From Ancistrus triradiatus (Eukaryota > Chordata > Actinopteri > Siluriformes > Loricariidae): DNA of 64,000 nucleotides. How positions within the stretch are numbered: the first letter of the stretch is position 1; each line of letters begins with the position of its first letter. Under the pieces are notes generated by a model. That model was not told the origin of the DNA and did not search any database. It saw only the letters and a program-made list of their open reading frames with translations. The stretch lies in NCBI GenBank assembly GCA_025084515.1, contig JAJAGP010003216.1, positions 1-64,000 on the forward strand, written 5' to 3'. This document shows positions 23,295-35,886 of this stretch, in pieces. A program made the position numbers and the translations under genes.

Positions 23295-23430
23295 CTATGA
23301 TTGGCTGCCAAAAGAAGAAGAGGGAGGGAGGGAGAGCAGGAGAGAGAGCTAGTCGGGGGAGAGAGAGAGGGAGAGAATGAAGGGAATGGGAGTGTATAAA
23401 CACAGACACACTGAGATGTTCCACAGTCCC
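23295..23430 (+). promoter_or_regulatory. Candidate slc4a7 promoter
   Basis: It has an inverted CCAAT box (ATTGG at 23300-23304), a GA-rich purine tract at about 23318-23377 and TATAAA at 23395-23400, placed about 165 nt before the first coding ATG. Transcription would start near 23425-23432, giving a 5' UTR of about 135 nt. Support is by motif spacing only. Confidence 0.5.
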
Positions 23431-23563
23431 ACAGCAGAGACGTACACACACTTACTGTTTGCTTCTCGCTGCTCCCAATACATCTCCATCTTCCTCACAT
23501 ACAGGATTAGGAGGTTACGGACGAGGTTGCCAGTAGAGGTTGGACTGGAGGTGTTTGGCTGAC

Positions 23564-23602
23564 ATGGATGAGTCACACCAAGAAGGAGAGCACATGCCAA
23601 GG
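23564..23602 (+). CDS. slc4a7: NBCn1 sodium bicarbonate cotransporter, coding exon 1
   Basis: It has 13 codons, MDESHQEGEHMPR, and a donor GTAGGA. It resembles the short first-exon N termini of NBCn1 and NBCn2 (acidic start, then G-E/A-Q-M and a basic end) and ends in phase 0, as the exon at 44795 needs. A TATA-type promoter lies just upstream. The ATG context is GACATGG, with G at +4. An out-of-frame upstream frame (ATG 23416) ends TGA at 23560-23562, one base before this ATG. The donor is not ideal, so the exon is probable, not certain; mammalian SLC4A7 also has alternative first exons. Confidence 0.7.
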
Positions 23603-24316
23603 GTAGGACACTGTTTACATGTGTGATTGTGTGTTTAACCACTTCAACTCCTTGCTGGGCTTAAAGCGGTCTCCGTAGCTACTAATAGCTACAATGCAAC
23701 TAATAGCAAATGTGTGTGAAAGCTAGACACAAGCACTATTTGTGTTTTGGAGTTCATTGGTTTAATGTTGGTTTATTCTATCTAGATGGGTCACTCCACA
23801 AATCTTGTACAGAGCTGAGAGCTGAACATATTGTTCCAAACCTGTGGGTTCCTTTTGGGATGGCTGAGCTACATTTTGTAACAAGACTGTGTGATTCGCT
23901 CGCATTCAGAGTGAAGAGCATTGTTGAGGTCATACACTGAGGTCGGAGGATACGGTGCTTCAGTTCATCTCACTGGTGTTAGAAGGGGTTGAGGTCAATC
24001 ACAGTGAAGTTCTTCCACACCAAACTCAACAACCATTTCTTCATGTTCGCATTTTGCATTGTGCGTAGGGGTATTTTTTTTCTGAACCAGGATCTTCCGC
24101 AAACTGTTGCTACAAAGTTGAAGGCACACAGGTTTACAGAATATCATTGCAGGCAGCATCTTTAAGATTTTCATTTACTATTTCCATAACTATTTGAGTC
24201 ATTCCGCTGAATGTGTGAAATTTGCTTGTTATAACACTTAAAAATTAAATTTCATTTTCTATAAGTTTTCAACACCTAATCTATCAACACACTATACAGA
24301 TTATGTTATTTTAAGT
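23603..24316. other. Intron 1 start; possible Tc1 remnant
   Basis: GTTCTTCCACACCAAACTCA and nearby sequence around 23944-24110 resemble the reverse complement of a Tc1-type C-terminal coding region, but too weakly for a firm call. The rest is unrecognised. Confidence 0.35.
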
Positions 24317-25888
24317 GCATAAATATGACCTAAGACATCATCAGATTTTCACATAAGTCCTAAAAGTAGAAAAGCAGAACCCAGTTAAACAAATGACGCA
24401 AAAAAGAAAATTATCCAATATTATATTTTAGTGAGTGGCAAAAGTATGTGAACCTTTGCTTTCAGTATCTGGTGTGACCCCCCTGTGCAGCAATAACTAC
24501 AGCTAAACATTTCCTGTAACTGTTGATCAGTCCTGCACACCGGCTTGGAGAAATTTTAGCCCATTCCTCCGTACAGAACTGCTTCAGCTCTGGGATGTTG
24601 GTGGGTTTCCTCACATTAACTGCTCGCTTCAGGTCCTTCCACAACATTCCGATTGGATCAAGGTCAGGACTTTGACTTGGCCATTCCAAAACATGAACTT
24701 TATTTCTTCTGTAACCATTCTTTTGTAGACCGACTTGTTGTGCTTAGGCCTCGTTGTCTTGCTGCATGGACCCCCCTTCTCTTGAGACTCAGTTCATGGA
24801 CAGATGTCCTGACAATTTTCCTTAGAATTCTCTGGATATAAATCAGAATTCATTGTTCCATCAATGATGGCAAGCCATCCTGTCCCAGATGCAGCAAAAC
24901 AAGACCAAAACCATGATACTACCACCACCATGTTTTCACAGATGGGATAAGGTCCGTATGCTGGAATGCAGTGTTTTCCTTTCTTCCAAACATAATGCTT
25001 TTCATTTTAAAAACCAAAAGTTTCTATTTTCTATTGGTCTCATCCGTCCACAAAAACTTTCTTCCAATACCTTCTGGCTTGTCCACGTGGTCTTTAGCAA
25101 ACTGCAGACGAGCAGCAATGTTCATTTCAGTGAGCAGTGGCTTCCTTTCTCCTTGCCAACCCTGCATTGTTGTTCAGTGTTCTTCGCAGATGGTGGGACT
25201 CATAGGAAAATTAACATTAGCCAATGTGAGAGAGGCCTTTTCAGTTGCTTAAAAGTTACCCTGGGGTTCCTTTGTGACCTCGCTAGCTTATTACATGCCT
25301 TGCTCTTTGAGTGGTTTTTTTTTGGTCAAACCACTCTTGGGGAGGGTAAGGTTAACAATGGTCTTGAATTTCCTTCATTTGTACACAATCTGTCTGACTG
25401 TGGATTGGTGGAGTCCAAACTCTTTAGAGATGGCTTTGTAACCTTTTCCAGCCTGATGAGGCATCAACAACTCTTTCTCTGAGGTCCCTCAGAAATCTCC
25501 TTCTGTTCGTGCCATGATACACTTCCACAAACATGTGGCTGTGAAGAGCAGACTTTGATAAGATCCCTGTTCTTTAAATAAACAAGGGTGCCGCACTCAC
25601 ACCTGATTGTCTTCCCATTAATTGAAAACACCTGACTCATTTTACCTTCAAAGTAACTGCTAATCCTAGAGGGTATCCTCCACATACTTTTGGCCACTCA
25701 CTAATATGTAATATTGGAATCATTTTCCTCAATAAATAAATGACCAAGTGTAATATTTTTGTCTCATGTAGTTTTAACTGGGTTCGCTTGAATCTACTTT
25801 TAGGTCTTGTGTGAAAATCTGATGATGTTTTAGATCATATTTATGCCGAAATATAGAGAAATATACAAACTTTCATGCATCATTGTAT
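24317..25888 (-). pseudogene. Tc1-like family A transposon, minus strand, left end truncated
   Basis: The minus-strand frame at 24462-24689 gives the transposase C terminus: [20 protein letters not shown] (the usual catalytic Glu is replaced in a DPIGMLW context) and [12 protein letters not shown]. The DDE core and N terminus follow upstream to about 25520 in broken frames. The right terminal repeat ends at a diverged CATGCATCATTG near 25888. Many single-base insertions split the frame. Confidence 0.88.
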
Positions 25889-27025
25889 TTAGAGCTATTT
25901 GCAAAGGGTACTGGTAGTTCCGGCAACTTTATTTTATTTTTTGTTTTGTTTCTCCCATTACTGTTACTCAGGTTTCAGCACAGATTTGGCAAATACATAA
26001 ACTGTGACCGCATGGCATCCATATTAATGGCATTAGGGCACAGAGCACATGCTAATGATTTTCCATAAAAATGGTCTAAAAATAATTTCAGTAGCAGGAT
26101 AGTAAGTTCAGATTGACCTTCTCAGGCTTGTTTACAATATCATCAAATACACAGAACAAAATAAGGCAGATACTTTTGGTCTTCTCATGGTCCTCAGAAG
26201 ATCCAGATCATACAGCTTCCTATTGAACATGTGACTTGTGGTATGCTCCATAATTTCCATAATTGGGAATATATTAGGTTAACAGACTTGAGTATTGGGT
26301 TCCAGTCCAGTTACCTTCAACTCAGTACTCAAGTCTACCATGACCTGGATGACTGAGAACCTACACAGACATGATAGGGTAACAGGACTGAGTGAAAGCC
26401 TGGGGATGTGACATAAAATATGTATTTTAAAGTAAATTGTTATGGATTTCCAAAATATTTAAAGCATATATGAAATATGGAGTGACACAACAATGCAAAA
26501 ACATTTCAAAAAGATTTCTGAAGAATTTTAATTATTATATTTAATTGTAAAGGGTAACATTAGAGACCAGGGACAGCTAACAAATACTATTTTTTAATGT
26601 TCTAGGTAGTTGTAATTAATGTTTTCAATTATATACCTTCAATTTGCAATTGCATCAATATGCAGAACACCTTGCTCAATAATACAATGTTTCTTACAGT
26701 TAGTTATAGCAATTATCTATACTTGTAATGTCCTGGGGACGGAAATGGCACCCATTTGAAGGAATGGCTCATTTAGTTCAAGCCATCAAAACCACCTCCA
26801 CCTGACCTTCACAGTTGGCACTATGCCCACCATTGGTGATGGTTTTCAGTGTTTTCTTTTTACCATCGTACAGTGGTTAAGTTTGATCCCCTTTAGACTG
26901 CCAGATGGTCAAGCGTGACTCACTGCTCATCACATTGTTCTAGAGTCCAATGCCGGTGTGTGCTTACCTTTGTTTACTCTGACTGTTTAATGCACTCTGG
27001 CTAAGATCTCTGTTTAATCTCTGTT
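25889..27025. other. Intron 1 sequence, possible Tc1 remnant
   Basis: No gene is seen. Around 26735-26975, stretches such as CTAGAGTCCAATGCCGGTGT resemble the reverse complement of yet another Tc1-type transposase, but the match is weak. Confidence 0.35.
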
Positions 27026-27195
27026 GAGGGACTGTGGTGGCTTAGTGGTCAAGGTACAGGGTTGTGATTCAGAAAGTCCTGGGTTCAAATCCCACCCCTG
27101 CCAAGCTGCTACTGTTGGGTCCTTGAGCGAGGCCCTTTGCTTGGACTTTAACAGTTGTAACTGATAAAGCTATATTGGTTGTTCATCACTCTGGG
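27026..27195 (+). repeat. tRNA-derived SINE
   Basis: It has the head GTGGCTTAGTGGTCAAGGTA, the B box GGGTTCAAATCCC and the body GCCAAGCTGCTACTGTTGGG, the same family as at 19.0 kb. Confidence 0.85.
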
Positions 27196-27211
27196 TAATC
27201 AAATAAACCAA

Positions 27212-27300
27212 ATTCAAGATTCGAAAGTTTTATTGTCATATGCACAGTGTAAAATGTAACGCCTGTACATTACAAATCACAGTTCCACTATAAATGAATC
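27212..27300 (+). repeat. Fish interspersed repeat (LINE 3' UTR-like)
   Basis: CAAGATTCGAAAGTTTTATT and GTCATATGCACAGTGTAAAA form a block that recurs in many fish genomes and looks like a non-LTR retrotransposon 3' UTR. I cannot name the family with confidence. Confidence 0.45.
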
Positions 27301-27685
27301 TCTGTGGCATCATGTTAACTTTCCTCAAAACTATTATTTTCTTGAAATGAGAATTGGTGTCATGGTTCCCATTTACCAAGTTTCCATCAAGATTTACATT
27401 TGGTCATTTGGCAGCATGACTCATAACCGACTGAGGTACAATTCAGCCAGTTGTAGGTAAGCAGCTGGCAGTGCAGGGACTTGAACTTGGACATTCTGAT
27501 CAATATGTTGTACCATGAAACCAAGTGGAAAAATCTCATTAGGAGGCATTATGAAACAGTAGGAACCAATAGAAATCCAAAAAGGATGTGGTAAGTTTTA
27601 CATGGAGAGACTTTAGGACACCAAACCAGACAGATATCATCTTCCCCTATACATGTGAATGATGCATCCATATATCATGTGTTTA

Positions 27686-28590
27686 TACACTCACCGGACA
27701 CTTTATTAGGTACACCTTGCTAGTACCAGCTTGGATCCCCTTTAACTGCCTTAACTATTTGTGGTTCAGCAAGGTGTTGGAAAATTCTTTAGGGATTTTG
27801 GTCCATATTGACATGATAGCAGTGGCTGCAAATGTATCAGCTGCACATCAGTGATGCGAATCTCCCGGTCCACCACATCCCAATGATTTCACTGTCATGT
27901 TCAAGAAACCAGTTTGAGCTGATTTGAGCTTTGTGACATTATCCTGCTGGAAGTAGCCATCAGAGGATGGTACTCTGTGGTCATGAAGGGATGGACATGG
28001 CCAGCAACAATACTCAGGTAGGCTGTGTTGTTTAAACAATGCTCAATTGCTATTAAGGGGTCCAAATTGGGCCACAAAATTATCCCGCACACCATTACAC
28101 CACCAGTAGCCTAAACTGCTTATACAAGGCTGGATGGATCCATGCTTTCATGTTGATTAGGCAAATTTCTGACCCTACTGTCTGATTGAGCTTGTGCAAA
28201 CTGTAGCCTGTTTTTAGCTGACACTAGTGGCATCTGGTGTGGTCTTACACTGCTGTTGCCCACCTTCTTCAAGGTTAAGTGTTGTGTATTCAGAGATGCT
28301 TTTCTATGTACCTTAGTCGTGACGAGTTGTTATTTGAGTTACTGGTGCCTTTCTATCAGCTTGAACCAGTCTGGCCATTCTCCACTGACGTCTGGCATCA
28401 ACAAGGCTTTTTAGTCTATCTGCCACTTGCTGGATATGTTATCTTTTTCAGTCTATTCTCTTCAAACCCTAGCGATGGATGTGTGTGAAAATCCCAGTAG
28501 ATCAGCAGGTTCTGAAATACTCAGAACAGCACATCTGAGCAGCTGAACCTAATGTATGTGTACCTAATGACGTGGGTGGTGAATGTAGAC
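27686..28590 (-). pseudogene. Tc1-like family E element, minus strand
   Basis: The left end reads CACTCACCGGACACTTTATT then AGGTACACC; the right end GTGTACCTAATGACGTGG is its diverged inverse. On the minus strand FQQDNVTKLKSAQTGFLNMT is the region of the second catalytic Asp of a Tc1-type transposase. The frame is broken throughout. Confidence 0.8.
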
Positions 28591-29734
28591 CATATATAAT
28601 ACTATACACTGTAACGTAATATCTTGTATATAGTTTAGTATGTACATCTAGCATCGGGTGAACAAAAATAAAGAGAGACGGTCAGGTAAAGATCTCTCTA
28701 CCACTGGAGTTGCTGAAATACAGAATGTGTGATATGGTATAGTGGAACAGGCAGTATCAGAGAGACACTGAATGTATATAATAACAGAGAATGTGGTTGT
28801 ACAGTGTATATATACTGTATGTGGGAAAACTGCATGCTCAAATGCTGACTCTCTTCCTCTCATTAACTCATTTAACTGTCAAACACGGCTCTGTTTCCTG
28901 AGAGTAACAAGGATCTGGCAACCTTCATGCAATGACAGCAGCGGCATGTTAGGAAAATGTTCTATTTTGGTCAACGAAACGCGAGCTGTCTTTCAGGAAC
29001 GGCACACGGATGTCCCCGAGTTCAGGTCCTTTTTGGTCATGACCCCAAATGTCAGGGACACCCAATGTAATTTTGCAGCGGTTCTCTTTTTGTGTTCTTT
29101 AGATGGTTGTGGTCAGAAGCTTCTTTGTGGTTGCTCATATTACTTCATTTTTAGGTCTGTATTCAGAGTGAGTTGCACAAGGAGGCAATTAAAGTTAAAA
29201 AAATGTATCTCTAAGGGAAGAGTATTGATTTTTCTTGAGTGGAGCTCTCATTTTTAGTAGCTTGTTTATTCAGCCTAATAAGAAAGGATGAGTGATTATC
29301 TTAATGTCGATCTGTGTTTCTCAGATAATTGTCTTATCAACTTCAAAGTTGTATTATTTATAGAGAGCACAGGGGAGTTCTGTGGTGAGACTTTGCTACT
29401 ATTAAAAACCACATGCCTGATTTTTATCAGATTAGTTACAATTAATTTCCTTTATTGATTTTGATTGATTACTCATATTTGGCCCTAAACAAATAGTTTT
29501 TCCCATGAAGAAGCTCTGCACATCCACAGGGATGGACATTATAAGCTTGAACAGAATGCATTTTTTCCCCCCCATATTTTGACCCTACGTTGCCGTGGTC
29601 AGGAAGTGGTGACTCCGGTGCCCATCTCCAAACACAGGGTGACAGCCCCCTGAGAGGAGGGCTGCCAAGGCATTGTGATGAGAGACTGAAGAAGTCACTT
29701 AGATGCAAATAATAAATATATGTAGTATTCCTTA
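28591..29734. other. Intron 1 sequence, no recognised gene
   Basis: A 161-codon frame at 28772-29257 is the longest here. It is low in acidic residues, has no recognisable domain and no splice context, and I treat it as chance. Confidence 0.4.
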
Positions 29735-31207
29735 CATTTCCTTCGACTTTTAATTTCATTGCAGACTGTTTGAACCCAAGATTTTTCATGTTTTTGCTGG
29801 TCAGCTTATTTTAATTTGTTAATAAATATCAGCCTTCAGCCTGTGTTACATTGGCTTTTATTTCAATGCAGGCAGAATGAACTCAAGATATGTCATGTTT
29901 TGTCTGGTTAACTTCATTTCATTTGTTAATAAACATCCATTCTTGCATTTCAAACCTGCAGCACATGGCAAAAAAGTTGGGACAAGGACAATTTAGGGCT
30001 AATGAGGTAAAAAAAAAAAATGCTGATGTGATTTCAAACTGGTGATGTCAACAGGTGATTATAATCAGGACTTGGTACAAAAGTAGCATCCACAAAATGC
30101 TGAGTCTTTGAGGAGAAGATGTGCAGAGGACCTCCAGTTTGTCAACAAATGTGTGAGAAAATTATTGAAATATTATTGAAATTATATTTACTAACACCGT
30201 TCCTCAAAGAAAGGGAAGGGATTTACATATTTATCCCTTTACAGTGCTTAATATCAATAAATAAAGACCTGTGATCTCTGATCTCTCAGACGGCAGTGCA
30301 TCAAGAACCGTCATTCATCAGTAGCTGATAGAACCACATGGGCAAGGGATGACTTTATCAAACGTTTATCAAGCACTACAATACAGAGTTACATTCACAA
30401 ATGTCACTTAAAATGTTACTTTTCAAAAAAGATGCCTTATGTTAACCATGTCCAGAAGCAGCGTCGCCTTCTCTGGGCTCGGAGGCATCTAGGATGGACC
30501 ATCACACAATGCAAACGTTTACTATGGTCAGATAATTCCTATTCCAGATTTTTTTGGGGGAAAAAATGGACACCGTGTGCTCCGGACCAAAGATGAAAAG
30601 GACCATCCAGACACTTATCAGCAACAAGTCCAAAAGCCAGGCTCTGTCATAGTATGGGGTTGGGTCAGTGCTCTTGGCAAAGCTCATTTACACTTTTGTG
30701 ATGCAGCATTAATGCAGAAAAGTACACCGAGAATTTAGAGCAACAAAAGCTGCCTTCAAGACGACATCTTTTTCAGGGACATTCATGCTTTTTTCAACAA
30801 GTCAATGGAAAACCTCGTGCTGCACACATCACAATGCCATGAAATGGGTACTGGACTGGCCTGTCTGCAGTCCTGACCTTTCCCCCATAAAGAGTGTGTG
30901 GAGAATTTTGAAACGAAAAATGCGACAACAACTCCGTACTGTTGCACATCTTAAGACTTGTGGGACAAAATAACAACCGAAACACTAAATCGCTTGGTGT
31001 CCTTGGTGCCAAAAAAAAAAGTGTTCTGAGAAGGAATGGCAACATTACAAAGAGGTAAATACTTTAATATCCCAACTTTTCTTGGAATGTGTTGCAGGCC
31101 TGAAATGCAGGAATGGATGTTTATTAACAAATGATATGAAGTTGATTAAACAAAACATGTCTGGTCACTTCCATACTGTCCCAACTTTTTCAGATTTGGG
31201 GTTGTAA
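29735..31207 (+). pseudogene. Tc1-like family D element
   Basis: The right end CTGTCCCAACTTTTTCAGAT then TTGGGGTTG next to TA is the family D terminal repeat; the left terminal repeat is truncated and partly duplicated (two CATTGCAG/GAATGAACTC-type blocks at 29.74 and 29.85 kb). Transposase remnants include GWVSALGKAHLHFCDAALMQ at about 30.66 kb, NLEQQKL and a C-terminal WPVCSPDLSPIKSVWRILKR region at 30.86 kb, where Lys replaces the catalytic Glu. Poly(A) slips and stops abound. Confidence 0.85.
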
Positions 31208-32867
31208 GTCCCCTTTACTCTAGCATTAGTAACTCTAAATATGGCCCATAATGTGTATTGATAGGTATCAGTACTATTTGGTGCCAGTGCTGAGTGCTGT
31301 ACCCTCTACCTTCCACCTTAACTGCTGTGACACCACAGTCCTATATCTAGAACCAGTTTATCACCTACCATATAGGTGTAAACGTAATGTATGTTAAATA
31401 ACAACCCATACAGGCCTTCCTTTCCAGTTGATAAGCACTGTGCACTTGTATTGGCCACTTTAATAGACACGTGTGGCTTGTTGGTAAATCTCGTTGGTGT
31501 AGAGTTACTGACTGTAGCTCATATTTGTCCAGCACAATTTGCTTTAATCCTCCTTAAGCCGTTGATCAGTGTCCGTTTCGGACCACAGGATGGCTGGATA
31601 TTTTTGGTTGGTGGACTATTCTGAGCACAGCACTGACCCAGAGGTATTTAAATTTCCCCAGAACTCTATGCATGATTATTAGGCTGATAACACCATGTAA
31701 CAATTTTCAAAAAAATTTTTGTTCCCAGTTGTTAAGTGTGTTTTCCTGATTGTTTGTACCCTAAATGAATAGCAAAAAGTTATTATTCCCTGTAAACTTT
31801 GCTTTTGTGGTCAGCACAATGATATTTTGAAATTGATCTATTTTTAAGGATATTCGCCATATTTCAAGATACTTAAGAAGCTTCTGGAATTGTGAGAACT
31901 ATCAAGAAGTTTCTAGAACTGTCCAGAATTATCTAGAACTTTCTGGGACTGTACAGAATTGTAGGTAGCTGTATAACTACAGTTCTATAGGGCCCCTATA
32001 GCCCTTCCTGAGAGACGGAGAGACATGATCTAATTTGATTGGGATTGCAATAGTAAGTGGGCAACAGCCTCACAGACAAAGGGGAACTGACCTAGACAGA
32101 CGGGTGTGAATTCATTCTCTATTCAGATTCTGATAACGACAGTATTCACACTTCAGCCCACACCCATTACAGGAGGAGCTTAGGAAGGACCACTACTTTC
32201 AAATGTATATATTGTGTGTTACTCTGCTACCGGGTGATCAGTCTTTGTCTGCTGAGTCCTCAGTACACTCTTGTGCTTTGATACTGCATGGAATAAAGAT
32301 TGACCATTTTTATCGAGTTTGGAGAGACATCCTTTTTCCTTACAGTACACAGCAACTTAGTTCATTTAGATGGCATCAAGAGGTTGCATACATCCAGCAG
32401 ACGCGTTTTGCTATGTATGTGGCCATTTTATAAAGACAAGAGCGAAAAAGTACTGTGGAAGCATCTGCTAAGATGTGTGAGGCCTACAAAGCATACTTCG
32501 GCATGCCTGTTGGTGACCTGTTTCTATAATAAAAATTCATAATTTTCATTGCCGTGGTCACAAAAGTGAAGTTTATGATGAATGTAAGCAATTTTTAATT
32601 TGTTTTAGACATAAGCAATTGGAATATAACATTAAAAAGCTGGGAACAAAACTTGTGTTACATAGTGTAATTATATACACTGGATTTTAAAATCATGCTT
32701 CCTTTGAAAAAGGGGGATTTACAGAATACTTAAAGTTAAGCTCGAATTCTGTAATCGTTGTTCAAGCTCCACAGAATCTGATATTCAGATTCTGAGGCGG
32801 TGTATTAGCACTTAGCAAACCAAGCTGCTGGCTTTCTGTATGTAGCCTATGTGCTAACATGATCTTT
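31208..32867. other. Intron 1 sequence, no recognised gene
   Basis: A small direct repeat (TCTAGAACTGTCCAGAATTA and variants, 31870-31960) is the only structure seen. Short frames at 31391-31624 and 32203-32542 show no domain. Confidence 0.4.
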
Positions 32868-33137
32868 TCTGTAGAATTTTCCATATTCCTGCATAAATAT
32901 GTACATCTTGTGTAGATATGAATATTTTTGAGCCCTCCACTCTGCCACACATGTTCATGTCCTTTGCTTCCAAACTCCAAAACAACATACAGTGACAAAT
33001 CACCTTTACTGTGGAAGTATTACATGTGACGTGCAGTCATGTGCAGTAGCTCCCACTTTGGGAACCAGTGACCTTAAAGAGCATCAGATTTTCACACAAG
33101 TCCTAAAAGGAGAGAAAGATATCCCAATTAAACAAAC
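32868..33137 (+). mobile_element. Fragment of family A terminal repeat, interrupted
   Basis: GTAGAATTTTCCATATTCCT and CTGCATAAATATG match the outer A repeat. About 180 bp later CATCAGATTTTCACACAAGT and CCTAAAAGGAGAGAAAGATA continue it. The piece between is unrelated, so an old insertion split the repeat. Confidence 0.6.
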
Positions 33138-33811
33138 TTTTCTTTTACCTTAAAGTTAGCGACTAAATAAATGGAGAGGAAGGAAGTGGAGGATGTAGTG
33201 ACAGGCAAAATGTGCTCTGTTTTATTTAAACTACACTGCAATTTATTTTAAGCACTTCTGTAAGTCTCTCTAGATAGGAGTTGCACAGTACCATAATTAT
33301 AGATGTAGTTTGACAAGTTTGGCTTGTATTAAATCATTCACTAGGAATTAGTTAGATCAGTCTAATCATCATGTAATCACAAGCATCTTGGCCTGTCAAA
33401 CAAAGCTCAGCAGTGATTCAACAGCCGTTGGCCCGTGTGTCCACGTCCAGCGGACTTGTACTCAAGCACTGGCTTCAGATCCACGTGCCGCCGCGTCAGG
33501 TGTGAAGACACCGTCACCTTTCACACGGAAGACCAGAGTAGGAGACCAGCTAGAACAGTCTTCAGCTCCCTTCTTACTGATGTATATTTGTTGTCAAAGA
33601 TGAGTTAGGGAACGGAAAAAGCGCGGAACCGCGGAGGACCAGGAGGGAAGGATGTGAGGGCAATGTCAGTAGGTCGGGATGTAGGATCTCACACAGCCCA
33701 TTGCAGGGCCAAATCATAGCTGCAACACTTTCCATGTCAAAGTCAAATTTATTAATACATAGAGTGACCAGATTTTTGATAATGAAAATACGGGACGCTG
33801 TGTGTTATATA
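33138..33811. other. Intron 1 unique sequence with GC-rich patch
   Basis: From about 33420 to 33670 the sequence is clearly richer in G+C and CpG than its surroundings (GTGCCGCCGCGTCAGG, AAAGCGCGGAACCGCGGAGG). A 71-codon frame (33388-33603) covers part of it without recognisable domain. It could be an alternative promoter or exon, but no splice signal supports that. Confidence 0.4.
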
Positions 33812-34567
33812 CAGTGGTGCTTGAAAGTTTGTGAACGCTTTAGAAATTTTCTATATTTCTGCATAAATATGACCTAAAACCATCATCAGATTTTCACACA
33901 AGTCCTAAAAGTAGATAAAGAGAACCCAGTTAAACAAATGAGACAAAATATTATACTGGTCATTTTATTTATTGAGGAAAACGATCCAATATTACATATA
34001 GTGAGTGACAAAAAGTATGTGAACCTCTAGGATTAGCAGTTCATTTGAAGGTGAAATTAGTCAGGTGTTTTCATCAATGAGATGCCAATCAGGTGTGAGT
34101 GGGGCCCACCCTGTTTTATTTAAAGAACAGGGATCTATCTAAGTCCCCTGCTCTTCACAACACGTTTGTGGGAGTGTATCAATGAGTCACCGAACAAAGG
34201 AGATTTCTGAGGAAAAATCAGAAAATGAGTTTGTTGATGCTCATCAGCTGTAAGGTTATAACAAACCTCTCTAAAGAGTTTGGTCTCCACCAATCCACAG
34301 TCAGACAGATTGTGTACAAATGGAGAAATTCAAGACCACTGTTACCCTCCCCAGGAGTGGTCGACCAACCAAAGATCACTCCAAGAGCAAGCCACGTAAT
34401 AGTTGGCGAGGTCACAAAGGACCCAGGGTAACTTCTAAGCAACTGAAGGCCTCTCTCACATTGGCTAATGTAAACACTGCATTCCAGCATAAGAACCTTA
34501 TCCCATCTATGAAACATGATGGTGGTAGTATCATGGTTTGGGCCTGTTTTGCTGCATCTGCATCTTA
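33812..34567 (+). pseudogene. Tc1-like family A, internally deleted and 3'-truncated
   Basis: The left repeat starts CAGTGGTGCTTGAAAGTTTG after TA. The transposase N-terminal region (HQSTVRQIVYKWRN, SGRPTKDHSKS) is followed by a deletion that fuses LTLANVN to TAFQHKNLIPSMKHDGGSIM. It ends at about 34567 without a right repeat. Confidence 0.87.
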
Positions 34568-34686
34568 GTTGAGTTTTATGCATTTACAAATCAACAAACG
34601 TGATTGGCCATTTGATGTTTAGATGTGCACAACCACTTGTGAAAGACTTGGTGTGTTCCTTTTGAATAAACGCAAGCTTTTTTTTT

Positions 34687-35050
34687 AATACAATGGAGCA
34701 TTGTCTCAAGTCATCTGTAAAAATAAAGGACCTAAAGCCCTAATTAAGCAAGCCTAGGTGGCCGTGACATGGAAAAGCTCCCTAAATGTTATAAGGAAAA
34801 AATCTTAGGAGGACAAAGACTAGAAAAATAACCAAATTCCCTTGGGCAGCCTAGATGTTATTACTGAGAATTAATCTGTTATCTAATTAATAAGTTGTAG
34901 TAGTTTAAATAAATGGAAGGTAAATACAAAAAAACAAAGAAGAGAAGATTTAAAGATATTTAAAGAGAATATAATAAATAAATCAACTAAAATATCATTA
35001 TATATACACTGATAAATTAAAGCTAATGCAATATTATGAAGAGTATAATA
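34687..35050 (-). mobile_element. L2-type LINE 3' region, diverged
   Basis: ACAATGGAGCATTGTCTCAA, AATTAAGCAAGCCTAGGTGG and CTTGGGCAGCCTAGATGTTA match, in reverse, the L2 tails at 5.8 and 17.8 kb. The distal part is AT-rich and decayed. Confidence 0.7.
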
Positions 35051-35084
35051 AAACAGAGAATAGAAACATTACATTTACCATTTA

Positions 35085-35218
35085 TACAGTCTCACAGTCC
35101 AAACAATTGTGGGTTAAGGAACTTGCTTAAGGACCCAACAGTGGCAGATGCAGGATTTGAACCCTGGACCTTCTGGTCTATAGCCTAGTACCTTAACCAC
35201 TAGGCTACCATTGTGACA
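35085..35218 (-). repeat. tRNA-derived SINE
   Basis: It is the reverse complement of the 19.0-kb SINE: GACCCAACAGTGGCAG, the B-box complement GGATTTGAACCC, and the head complement CCTTAACCACTAGGCTACCA. Confidence 0.87.
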
Positions 35219-35672
35219 TTTACAATGCATGATGTGTATTATATAGTTCTTTAAGCCATTATATACTGTGCAGTCTAGGATCCTTGAAATTTTCAGAATT
35301 ATTTGTTTTTTTGCTGTGAAATAATGGGAATCCATCTGCTGCTTTGGTTTGATGCTTTTGAACTTCGGAACTGTCCGTTGAGAAACTTCTGGAAGCGCAG
35401 CATATGGCAGAAGGAGTGCAACCTATGGTAGAAGAACTCAAACAGTTAAGCATTGACCTCGACTGAACTTGTGTGCATGTATGGGTGTAAGTGTATGTGA
35501 GATACCAAAGGGGTTAGGTATAGGCTGGCAGTGCCAGCAAAGCCATTGGCAAAGCTCTAGACATGCTGTTAGGAGCATGAGCAGGAGGTAGCACTGCTTA
35601 TTCTGCCATCGTCACACCGGCCAGCCAGGTGACATCTCCCACCATGACACACAGGACCGTTATAGATCAGGA

Positions 35673-35843
35673 ACACACACACACACACACACACACACAC
35701 GATTTCTCTGAAATGTTCCAGTACGTATGCTCATTAACTAGATATTTCTATTCCTTATTTCTGAGAAAGGAATGTGTTGGGTTATATATGAGGCCTGGTA
35801 AGCAGGGGTGACCTTACTATTAGCAGCTCTGCAAAATTTACTG

Positions 35844-35884
<41 letters not shown>
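35673..35884. repeat. Two (AC)n microsatellites
   Basis: AC tracts lie at about 35672-35700 and 35847-35884, the second preceded by GCGCGCGC. The His-repeat and Cys-Val frames over them are artefacts. Confidence 0.95.

Positions 35885-35886
<2 letters not shown>

Noticed and set aside
28772..29257. 161-codon open frame in slc4a7 intron 1
   Set aside because: No domain, no splice context, and unusual composition; it is within the length expected by chance in 64 kb.
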